DNA of 36,622 nt, from positions 1 through 36,622 of IMG/VR virus record IMGVR_UViG_3300009172_000020; one strand, 5' to 3'. The DNA comes from a virus. Both the position numbers and the translations under genes were made by a program. The notes below the pieces were generated by a model. That model did no database searches, was not told the origin of the DNA, and saw only the letters and a list, made by a program, of their open reading frames with translations. Below, one piece after another: positions 1-8,200 of this stretch. The stretch's first letter is position 1, and each line of letters opens with the position of its first letter.

Positions 1-1
1 C

Positions 2-661
2 GACATTGTAGATAGGAGCATAGAAGAATTTGAATATCACACCGATGTCATCCGCTATATGGGATACGGACAAACATTCCAAGACTTTAAGTGCAATGTA
101 CACATATCAGGCCGCCAAGGTCCAGCCGGTATCAGGTCAGCACTCAAACGGTTATCGCCAGAGGCACGAAACACCATCACAATCGAAAATGACGAAAACA
201 AATGGGGCATTGCAGACAGCCTCGAACTTGCAGACGACCTTGCCCTTGTACTCGACATACACCATCACTGGTGCCGTGAAGGTGAGTACATTAAGCCAAC
301 CGACGATAGATTTGCTCGCGTAATAGATAGCTGGCGCGGTGTGCGTCCTGCAATACACTACAGCTACAGTAGGACAGAACACTTACCCGAAGGCTATGCA
401 CACGACACAATGCTAGACATGCCGGCGCTATTAGAAGCAGGCTACAAGAAAGGCAAACTACGGGCGCACAGTGATTGGTATCCTAATGATAGAGTTAATG
501 ACTGGGCATTGTCTTTCTTAGACTATGCAGATATTATGTGCGAGTCAAAGTGCAAGAACTTAGCCAGCATTGATTTATATAAATATTATGACGCAAAGGA
601 ACACTATGAACTATTTAAACAAAATGTACAACAGCAAGAACGTGAGCTCGAAAACGCATGA
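2..661 (+). CDS. uvsE: UV-damage endonuclease (UvsE/UvdE family), 5'-truncated by the window edge
   Basis: The frame is open from the first bases, so the start lies upstream; 219 residues of the C-terminal part are present, against roughly 300 for the family. The family is a TIM-barrel, metal-dependent nuclease that nicks DNA 5' to UV photoproducts and starts excision repair. Family landmarks are visible in order: TIENDEN (about residues 60-66, metal-binding Glu), LDIHHH (84-89), PAIHYS (116-121), RAHSDWY (154-160) and DIMCESKCK (177-185, the usual D-x-M-x-E-x-K). All expected C-terminal metal-ligand positions look intact, so the visible part seems functional. It overlaps the next gene by 56 bp. 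Repair of sunlight damage fits a surface-water phage; that ecological reading is inference. Confidence 0.88.
   Translation, partial: DIVDRSIEEFEYHTDVIRYMGYGQTFQDFKCNVHISGRQGPAGIRSALKRLSPEARNTITIENDENKWGIADSLELADDLALVLDIHHHWCREGEYIKPTDDRFARVIDSWRGVRPAIHYSYSRTEHLPEGYAHDTMLDMPALLEAGYKKGKLRAHSDWYPNDRVNDWALSFLDYADIMCESKCKNLASIDLYKYYDAKEHYELFKQNVQQQERELENA
578..585 (+). promoter_or_regulatory. T4-type late promoter, exact TATAAATA
   Basis: TATAAATA matches the T4 late promoter core exactly. It lies inside the 3' end of the UV endonuclease gene and 20 bp upstream of the ATG at 606, the right distance to drive that gene. Late promoters of this kind are read by host RNA polymerase carrying the phage gp55 sigma factor. 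Confidence 0.6.
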
Positions 662-899
662 AAACGTATCAACAAAAAATCCTAACCGCGTAGCGGGTGG
701 TCTTAAAGGACAAGGTGTTGATCATTTCGTGATGGTATCAGAAGATGGTTTAGAACAAAGAGTTCCTAGCCATCGCTATGTGAATAGCTTAGAAGAGCAG
801 ATAAAAAAACAGCGAGGCGCAATTAACGTTTTAGAACGTAAACTGGCTCGCTGTGAATCTTCTATTAATAAACTAAATTCTTTAAAATCTATTTCTTAG
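606..899 (+). CDS. Small protein of unknown function with C-terminal coiled coil
   Basis: This is a 97-aa protein. The start at 606 was chosen because AAGGA sits 5 bp upstream; an in-frame ATG at 570 lacks such a site and would precede the late promoter at 578. I do not recognise the family. The N-terminal third is Asn/Lys/Ser-rich and probably unstructured. The middle (VDHFVMVSEDGLEQRVPSHR) looks like a small folded strand region, and the last ~35 residues (SLEEQIKKQ...INVLERKLARCESSINKL) have coiled-coil spacing. It overlaps the upstream gene at its 5' end, and its last 11 bp overlap the tail of a convergent minus-strand gene. A late-expressed small virion or assembly protein is possible, but this is inference from the promoter only. 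Confidence 0.7.
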   Translation: MNYLNKMYNSKNVSSKTHENVSTKNPNRVAGGLKGQGVDHFVMVSEDGLEQRVPSHRYVNSLEEQIKKQRGAINVLERKLARCESSINKLNSLKSIS

Positions 900-1167
900 A
901 TAGTTTAAGAACTTCGTTTACTAAATCAGCTTTCTTCTTTCTCTTATCAATGTCAACACCATAAGTTGCTAGTGCAAATTCTTCTAACTTTACTTTCGTA
1001 AGTTTAGATAAGTCTGCTTTCTTAACTTTTACAGCTTTAACTTCGGTAATCACAGGTTCAATCTTAGGTGCAAATCCTACACCATTTTTCGTAACTGATT
1101 TCTTTGCAGGTGTATTAACTACTTCTGGCTCTGCCGTTGTAAAAAGGTTTCGTAACCAACTAAACAT
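889..1167 (-). CDS. Small basic protein with SAP/Rho-N-like C-terminal helix pair
   Basis: This is a 92-aa, Lys-rich protein. I chose the ATG at 1167 because GGAGA lies 8 bp upstream; a second in-frame ATG at 1182 has a weaker GAGA site and would add five residues. The N-terminus (MFSWLRNLF) is a short hydrophobic/aromatic segment followed by a Pro/Lys-rich linker. The C-terminal ~45 residues (LSKLTKVKLEEFALATYG...KKKADLVNEVLKL) have the pattern of SAP, HeH/LEM or Rho N-terminal helix-extension-helix domains, which often bind nucleic acid. It is convergent with the preceding gene (11-bp overlap) and divergent from the 51-aa gene at 1236. The exact role is unknown. Confidence 0.7.
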   Translation of the reverse strand: MFSWLRNLFTTAEPEVVNTPAKKSVTKNGVGFAPKIEPVITEVKAVKVKKADLSKLTKVKLEEFALATYGVDIDKRKKKADLVNEVLKLSKK

Positions 1168-1196
1168 TATTATATTCTCCATATTATTATATTCTC
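1166..1196. repeat. 14-bp direct repeat around the start of the SAP-like gene
   Basis: ATTATTATATTCTC occurs at 1166-1179 and again at 1183-1196, 17 bp apart. On the minus strand each copy carries a GAGA ribosome-binding site followed by an ATG, so the translation start region is duplicated. Confidence 0.7.
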
Positions 1197-1200
1197 TACA

Positions 1201-1208
1201 TTATTTAC
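1201..1208 (-). promoter_or_regulatory. Possible late promoter, minus strand (GTAAATAA)
   Basis: Read on the minus strand this is GTAAATAA, a one- to two-base variant of the late core. It lies 34 bp upstream of the SAP-like gene start and touches the plus-strand CATAAATA at 1208, giving a back-to-back pair like the clearer one at 28651-28674. Confidence 0.35.
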
Positions 1209-1215
1209 ATAAATA
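1208..1215 (+). promoter_or_regulatory. T4-type late promoter (CATAAATA)
   Basis: CATAAATA followed by TG lies 20 bp upstream of the ATG at 1236, the same spacing seen for the other late promoters in this window. Confidence 0.5.
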
Positions 1216-1235
1216 TGTTAACAAGGAGACTAATT

Positions 1236-1391
1236 ATGATAGACAAATTAGAATTAAAAAAGATTGATGGACTTAGAATTGACAAGAAACCTTTTCAGCC
1301 CATTAGCCTTAAGAAAGATACAAAATTACCCGAAAGTAAAAAGTCTATGAAAACAACAGAAAATGTTAAACCCGGAGGATACAAGTACTAA
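1236..1391 (+). CDS. 51-aa basic protein of unknown function
   Basis: ATG at 1236 has AAGGAG about 7 bp upstream and runs 51 codons to TAA. The product is Lys-rich (MIDKLELKKIDGL start, PGGYKY end), has no Cys and no membrane segment, and is probably mostly disordered. It sits behind a late promoter, and its stop overlaps the next ATG (TAATG), so the two genes are likely translationally coupled. I do not recognise a family. The good ribosome-binding site and the tight coupling are the reasons for calling it real. Confidence 0.62.
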   Translation: MIDKLELKKIDGLRIDKKPFQPISLKKDTKLPESKKSMKTTENVKPGGYKY

Positions 1392-1555
1392 TGAAAAACT
1401 GGATTAAAGATAGAATAGAAGAACGTACATCTTGGAACGGAGCAATGCTTATTGCAGTTGGCGTTGTTGTGCTAATTGCAGGACCATTTGCTAAACTAGC
1501 AGCATATGCAGCTATTGCATACGGTGCTTGGGCAATTTACTCAAAAGAAGACTAA
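1391..1555 (+). CDS. 54-aa single-pass membrane protein
   Basis: ATG at 1391 overlaps the stop of the previous gene. The 54-aa product has a charged N-terminus (MKNWIKDRIEERTSW) and then one long hydrophobic, Ala/Val/Ile/Gly-rich stretch (about residues 17-50), which could be one long or two short membrane helices, ending in KED. It looks like a small inner-membrane protein. Holin-like or virion-membrane roles are possible, but nothing specific shows them. GGAGG lies about 12 bp upstream, a somewhat long spacing that fits translational coupling. Its last four bases overlap the stop of the convergent zinc-ribbon gene. Confidence 0.7.
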   Translation: MKNWIKDRIEERTSWNGAMLIAVGVVVLIAGPFAKLAAYAAIAYGAWAIYSKED

Positions 1556-1839
1556 AGTTTACTAACAGGGAGAACAGAACTAGCACTCATATTCCAAACT
1601 TGTTTGCGTTCTACTCCCTTTTTTTGTGCAAATCTCTTTGCATCACAATTACTACATACGTGAAAATAATTATTATTCAGCCGTTTAGGATCCATACTTC
1701 CTCTAGCACGTTCAAACTCAGCATCACAATTATCACATCTAAACACACAAATAGTCGATGTACGCTTATAAGTATGTTCCTTGCCGGTCTTGCTAGGCCG
1801 TACGTGTGTCTTCTTTAGTGTGTAATCTCTTATGAACAT
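1552..1839 (-). CDS. Zinc-ribbon protein of marine T4-like phages, unknown function
   Basis: This is a 95-aa basic protein with two CxxC pairs (Cys35/Cys38 in CDNC and Cys62/Cys65 in CSNC) 24 residues apart, a typical four-Cys zinc-binding fold. Around them are conserved-looking motifs (THVRPSKTG, GSMDPKRLNNNYFHVC, KRFAQKKGVERKQVW). The pattern resembles HNH-associated or recombination-type zinc ribbons, but no HNH His-Asn motif is visible, so nuclease activity is not claimed. I start it at the ATG at 1839 because upstream residues (MLYVFISLFYNLYVN) look like translated AT-rich spacer. The chosen ATG has no clear ribosome-binding site, so the start is uncertain. It is on the opposite strand to both neighbours. 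Confidence 0.72.
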   Translation of the reverse strand: MFIRDYTLKKTHVRPSKTGKEHTYKRTSTICVFRCDNCDAEFERARGSMDPKRLNNNYFHVCSNCDAKRFAQKKGVERKQVWNMSASSVLPVSKL

Positions 1840-1843
1840 ATAA

Positions 1844-1851
1844 GTATTTAC
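1844..1851 (-). promoter_or_regulatory. Weak late-promoter-like site, minus strand (GTAAATAC)
   Basis: Read on the minus strand this is GTAAATAC, ending only about 4 bp before the ATG at 1839. If used, the transcript would be nearly leaderless. One mismatch from the xATAAATA core makes this a tentative call. Confidence 0.25.
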
Positions 1852-1872
1852 ATAAAGATTATAGAATAAAGA

Positions 1873-1880
1873 AATAAATA
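1873..1880 (+). promoter_or_regulatory. T4-type late promoter (AATAAATA)
   Basis: AATAAATAC lies 21 bp upstream of the IscA-like gene start at 1902. It is also the nearest candidate promoter for the 2991-aa structural gene that follows directly. Confidence 0.5.
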
Positions 1881-1901
1881 CATATAACAAAAGGACAATC
1901 T

Positions 1902-2297
1902 ATGAGCATTTGTACACTAACCGACATAGCAAAGACACAAATTGACACTATCTGCAAAGAAAATGAAAGTTACGCGGTCACGCTAAACTTAAAAGGCGGT
2001 GGCTGTGCAGGATTTGAATACGATTGGGCAACATACAAAACTGCCGATGAGTTGCTAGACGATGATACAATAATTTACGGTGTAGAAGGTGCTACGTTTA
2101 TTGTAGGTGCGGCAAGTTTAATGTACTTATTTGGAACTGAAATAGACTATGTAAAGTCGATAATTGGATCGGCTTTTGAAATTAATAACCCTAATGCACA
2201 ATCCGCTTGCGGTTGTGGTATTAGTGTAAATTTTAACTTGGATAAAGTTGAAGAGAATGCAATGATAGAGAATGCAATGATAACGGAGCTCACATAA
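1902..2297 (+). CDS. IscA/HesB/ErpA-type iron-sulfur cluster carrier protein
   Basis: This is a 131-aa A-type carrier protein of the HesB/IscA family, which in bacteria accepts and delivers [2Fe-2S] or [4Fe-4S] clusters in the cytoplasm. The three family cysteines are present: Cys35 in LKGGGCAGFEY, and Cys103 and Cys105 in SACGCGISV near the C-terminus. The core length fits the family (~110 aa), with a ~15-residue extra tail. That tail includes a tandemly duplicated ENAMI coded by a perfect 15-bp repeat. AAGGA lies 6 bp upstream of the ATG. HesB-like genes are known in T4-like cyanophages, where they may support Fe-S enzymes during infection. Here it shares a late promoter with the giant virion gene, separated from it by one base. 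Confidence 0.9.
   Translation: MSICTLTDIAKTQIDTICKENESYAVTLNLKGGGCAGFEYDWATYKTADELLDDDTIIYGVEGATFIVGAASLMYLFGTEIDYVKSIIGSAFEINNPNAQSACGCGISVNFNLDKVEENAMIENAMITELT
2253..2282 (+). repeat. Perfect 15-bp tandem duplication in the iscA-like tail
   Basis: GAGAATGCAATGATA is present twice head to tail (2253-2267 and 2268-2282). It adds five residues (ENAMI) in frame at the extreme C-terminus of the IscA-like protein, outside the cluster-binding region. The perfect identity suggests a recent slippage event. Confidence 0.85.
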
Positions 2298-2298
2298 A

Positions 2299-5200
2299 AT
2301 GGCAAGACAACAAGTAGATATCGGTGTTGAAGGAAATGATGGAACAGGCGATAGTATACGCGAGTCGTTTCGTAAAACGAATGAAAACTTTCAAGAGATA
2401 TATGCGGTAGTAGGTAAAGGCGGTCAAATTACCTTTACGTTACTTGCTGACACGCCAGATAGCTTAACACCATTTAAAGGTGACGGAGTTGATGCTTATC
2501 TGCCAATGGTTTCGCAAGACGGTACTCGCATTGAAGTAAGAAAACTAGGCTCAGATAGTGATGAAAATCCTGCAAATATCGACACAATCAGCGTAAATGT
2601 TTCAGAAGCTGGTAAACTAATTTTAAAACTAAATGCTATTTCAGTACAGTCAGATCCAAAGCCTGTACTTGGTGGACCATTAAATGCTGCTGGCGTTGCT
2701 ATTGCTAACGTAGGCACATCAGTCACAGATGCTAATAACTTTAACAATGTACATGGTACTTCATTTACTACTGATGATCTTGTAATTGATAAAAAGTTTG
2801 CAGATAGAAATTACATACGCAGACAAGACCCGGGTGAAACAATTAATGTTCCAGCTGAGCCTACTGACGCTATATCGTTTACAAAAAATATTGATGGTAT
2901 CCAAGACATAGTAGGCGCCCAAGGCGTTGTACTAGTTCCTGCACACGGATTAACACGTGGTTCAGATGGTGCCGCATACATCTTTAATACAAGTGGCACA
3001 GGACTTAACTGGTCAAGAAAAGATCCAACGTCTGGTAATACTATTGCTAGTACAGATACAGACGATAATAATCAGCTAATTTACTCACCATTACAAAACG
3101 GCGACACTGTTTATATAGGTGTATTAGATTCTAATAACCTAGGATTTTTTGTAAATAAAAATGATGCACTACTAGAAGATACAACATTAAGAAACGACAG
3201 ACGTTACAACTTAACAACAACAGATGCTGCTGCATTATCAATTACTGATGCAGGCTATGATACAGACATTGAAGGCTTTTTCCTAAGCCACCAAGTATTA
3301 CCACGTGATGCAATTACACGCAGACAAGGTGATACTATGGAAGGCCCACTTACACTACACGATCACCCGGGCGACCTTGCTGGCGCTGGTACTCCAAACG
3401 GACTTGCTGATTTACAGGCTGTCTCAAAGTTATATGTTGATAGCCAGTCAACAGAGTCAAGTGCTAATATATTCGTAAGTGCTGTTGGTGATGATGACCA
3501 AGACGTTGCGCCTCCAGGTAAGGAAGGTAGTTCATTAGCATATTCATACAGAACAATTGGTGCTGCGGCACGTAAGGCACAAGCAGTACAAATTGCATCA
3601 CCGTTTGAGCCTGGTCCATATATGCAGGACATATTTACTTCACGGTTAGTTACTGAAGGCGAACCAGCTGTTGTAGAACTTTCACAAGTTACACAAACAG
3701 GATTTGCTGTAGGTGCAGGGCTTGGAAGTAGAGCAAACACTAAATCGTTAGTGGCCTCAAACTTAAACTATATTATTGCTGAAGTTGTAGCATGGAAAGA
3801 TGCACAGATTGCTGCTAAAGCAACTACAACTGTAGGCACTACTAATGTTGTATGGACCAATAGAGTTGTTAATGATAGAGCATTAGAATTAGATCTACGC
3901 AAGGGCTTAACAGCTGCATTACTAGATCATGTTGCAGGTACACTTGCACAAAACTTATCAGTAAGAGTTGGTGTTGAATTTTACAATGACGAATATGGCA
4001 GATCACAAAACGGATTATTAAAAAACGTATACGCACACTTATTAGAGAGAGCAAGAACTGTAACAGCAAGTGTTATTGTTAATACACCATTTACATCCTT
4101 ACAAACAATTTATACACAAGACATAATTACATACGGTTCTAATCAACCAGACAGTGACGATTCAGGTTCTGTAACAAGCAATATGACTGTGCAACGTGAC
4201 ATCGTTACTGGCGGCGTATTTTCAGCACCAACAGAAAGAGCTGGTAGTAGATACGAACTATTCTTTAGTAACACAGTAAACGGTATAACACAGGGCAAAG
4301 TTGATCAAGGAGATCCTGCTAACAGAGACCTTAGAGTTGGTAAAGTTATTAGAGGTAAAACAAGTGGCGCCATTGGTAAAATTATTAGATACTTCCCAGG
4401 CGATGACAATGTTAATAATCCTGGATCAACTGATGACTTAGGCGAACTACAACTTCTTTCAGCACAAGAGTTTACTATCGGTGAACAACTTGAAATGGGT
4501 AACATTGTTAACAATAGACAAATTACTGTTAAAATTGAAACTGGTCAATATTTAGAAGACTATCCTATTAAAGTACCTGCTAACGTTTCGTTAGTTGGTG
4601 ATGAATTTAGACGAGTTATTATTAGACCAAAACCACAAGTATCACAATCACCATGGTCCGGTACATATTTTTATAGAGACAAAGGCTTTGACGGTCTAAC
4701 AGGTGATAGCGATAGTATAACAGGTGTCGCAGATCCTGGCTTACCTACAGCAGGCGAAGCGTATATCAATCCGTTATCTGGAGCAACAGACGGATACTTT
4801 GGTAGACACTATCTATACAATCCAGCACTGCCTAAGAACGTTGATAACGGCGGCAATTTAACTATTACTAACCCAGGTGGGTATCTTGATGCGGCTGTTT
4901 TAATTGAAAAGAACAAACAGTTTATTATTGAAGAAAACATTGCGTTTATAACTTTTGCAGAAGATGCTAACGCATCTGGCACACCAGGCTATGATGGCTA
5001 TGCAAGTTTAGACTGGAACGCAGGCGCAAAAGATAGATATAGAAGAACAATTGGTAGTTTAGTAGATGCGATTGCTGCAGACTTGCGTGAAGGCAAGAGC
5101 ATCAACGTATTGCACACACAAGGAGCAATATTCTTTGATGGACTAAACTATACAAATGAAGCAATTCCAAGATTCCAAAGTATAATTGCAGCATCAGATG

Positions 5201-8200
5201 TAATTCAAAATATTGTTGTAAACACACCTTATAACAATTCATTATACACAGCATTTAAAGGTGCTAACCATCCTACTCAGTATATCAATGCTAACCTTGC
5301 AGGTGGTGCGACTGTAGCAGGTAACGGTAACCTAATTTATAATATATTTGAATTAATTAAATGGGGCAACGATAGTACACCAAATGATGATTGGAACCCA
5401 GCAAAGCGTTCAAATCAATTAGATGCATTCTTAATGAATGATGCTACTATTTTACGTAACATGACTGTACAAGGTCATGGTGGATTTATGTGCGTACTTG
5501 ATCCAGATGGTCAAATTCTTACTAAGTCACCATATATACAAACAGGTTCAAGTTTCTCACAGTCGATAAACAGACAAGCATTTAGAGGCGGCATGCTAGT
5601 TGATGCGTTCTGTGCTAATACACCAGTTAAAGTAACTAATGTGGAAGCAAATGGTTACGAGCTACTTATAACAGCTGAGCCAGGAAGCGGCTTAGCAATT
5701 AGAAAACCACAAACACCATGTCCATTTTATATTAACGGTATTAGATACCAAGTTAACGATGTTACAGATTATAATGATGGCGGACTAGGTGGAGCTGTTG
5801 CACCAACAGCAAGATTAATTCTAGACTCGACATCAGGTCCAAAGAGCGAAGTTGACCCAAGTGTAAACATAGGTTGGGATACAGTTGAATTACCGATCCT
5901 CGCTGGCGGATTTGCTCTCACACTACAAACAGCTGGTAACAGATCACAACTAGGTAATGACTTTACACAAGTTAATGACTTAGGGTACGGTCTTGTTACC
6001 ATTAACGGTGGCTTGTCAGAGATGGTTAGTATGTTTACGTACTACTGTCACACAGCATACTATGCAGGCAACGGCGGGCAAATTAGATCACTTAACGGTT
6101 CAAATGCAAATGGTTTATATGGATTAGTTGCTGAAGGTTCAGATCCAAACGAAGTTCCGGATGATGTTGTTCTAAAAGACGACATGACGCAAAGTGCTAA
6201 GACATTCTCAGCGGTAACAGTGATAGAGTTGTCTCAAAACGTAACTGTAGCAGCAGGTGATACTATTGCAAACGCAGCTTCATCAGCAAGTGCTAGTGGC
6301 GTATCAGTATTTGCATCAGTAGGTAAAAAGATTTACCTTAGTGGAACTTCAGGTAGTTGGTCAAACGGCGCGAGTGTATTTATAAACACAGTCGATTCAG
6401 GTGCAGACGTTACTATAGTTGACACAACAGGTTACACTAACCTTGATGACCAATTAAGTCTTCATGTTTATGACTTAGAACATATTCCAAGTAACAAAGG
6501 CGAACTTGATTATTACCACGATGATGGTGGCACACCGCTTAATAGAATTGCACGTTATGAACTAGCGAACATTCAAAAAATGAATGGTATTCTTGTTGAC
6601 GGTTACACAATTGACAATACAGAATACTCGTTTGCTCCTGTAAATAGAGAAGTTGATGCTAACGATATTATTGGTAACAATGAATCAGAACCAGTAAGCG
6701 AATCAACTGAAGCAAGAATTGTTATTTCTAAAGCAAATAAAAATGGCGGCATATACAGTGTAGACATATTTGGTACAGAGAGTGGAGATCATTATAAAAT
6801 TGGTGATGTGTTCACAGTAACAGGCACACAGTTAGGGGGAACAACTCCAGCTAACAATGCTACAGTTACAGTTAGTGAGATTAATAGAAGTACATTAAAT
6901 GTAGACAAAGGCATACAAACTGGTAGTATTCGTAGAATGTCAATTACTGGTTCAATCAACAGTATTGCAGGATACACTCCAGATAGAGATGGCCAAGTAT
7001 ATAAACTAAACTTTAGCACATCAAGTGACTCATTTGATAATGACGGATTACTTGATGAGATTCCAATCAACAAACCAGTTGATATTAGAAACAACGCAAC
7101 ACACTTATTTAGAGATATTGAAAGTGTTGGTAGTTTAACAATCCGTCCAAGTACGGCTGTAAACTTTGATGACGATCCAATTGATACTTATAGATCAATA
7201 AGTTTTGGTGTTAATAATAGTGCTGGTAATATATTAGAAGATGACGAATCCCTTACAGGATTTGATGCTGGGTATGACTTTGTAGGATTGTTAGTAGAAG
7301 ATAGTTATGTAGCAACAACCGGCGCAACGCTTAGTGTTGCATCAACTTCAACTACACTAGGTAACACACAAGGCGATACTACTATTGCTATTACCTTATT
7401 AACAGAATCTAAAGATATCTTTAGAATAAACAATAACTTTGACACTGATGCACAGTATCAAAATATACCAGCTGATGACACTGGGCGTGATTATACTATT
7501 AACTATGAATTACCTAAAGTAATATCATGGAGAGGTAAGAAGCACATTGTATACAACTATAGAGAAGTCAAAATTGAAAGTGGTGTACATAATGTACAAT
7601 CAGTATTTGGCGTATCGAATACATATGCTGTAGTTGACATTAAAGAAGTTAGTGAAACAAACCTAACACTAAATGAGAAGGCAAGTTGGTTAAGACAAAA
7701 CTTCTTTAACCTAGCTGAAAGGCAAGTAATTGTTAGACAAGTAGGTAACACAAGTGCAACTGGTAAAGTTAAAGTTAAACAAACTAATGAACAAATTTTA
7801 GACTTATATGATTGGTCAGGTGTAGCATTTAACACAACAGGCGCACTAGAAATTAGTATAGATGCAGGCGGGTCATATACAACTATGACAGACCTTGCTA
7901 CAGGACTTATTAATATAGTACCAACGGTTGTTGAAGTTAAAGAAACAAACGTAACAGCGGTTGCTACAGGACTTTCACAACCTGTAACACAATCCTTTGG
8001 TGCTGGTATTTTATTACGTGCTGGTCTACAAGACGGTGCTCCTGCAAAGATTACAATTCAAATTAGTACATGTAGAGCAACAGGACATGATTTCCTAGAC
8101 ATTGGTACAGGGTCGTTTAACCAAACAAACTATCCAAATGTTATTTTAGGTTTTCCAGCTAAGGAAGCTAGCCAAACTAATGAAGTAAACGAACGTAACA

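Noticed and set aside
30-323. 97-codon plus-strand frame at the left edge
   Set aside because: It overlaps the UV endonuclease frame, which shows all family motifs; this frame has no recognisable content.
1840-1890. Longer N-terminus for the zinc-ribbon protein starting at 1890
   Set aside because: The extra residues are hydrophobic and AT-driven, the ATG has no ribosome-binding site, and the region overlaps the late promoter on the other strand.
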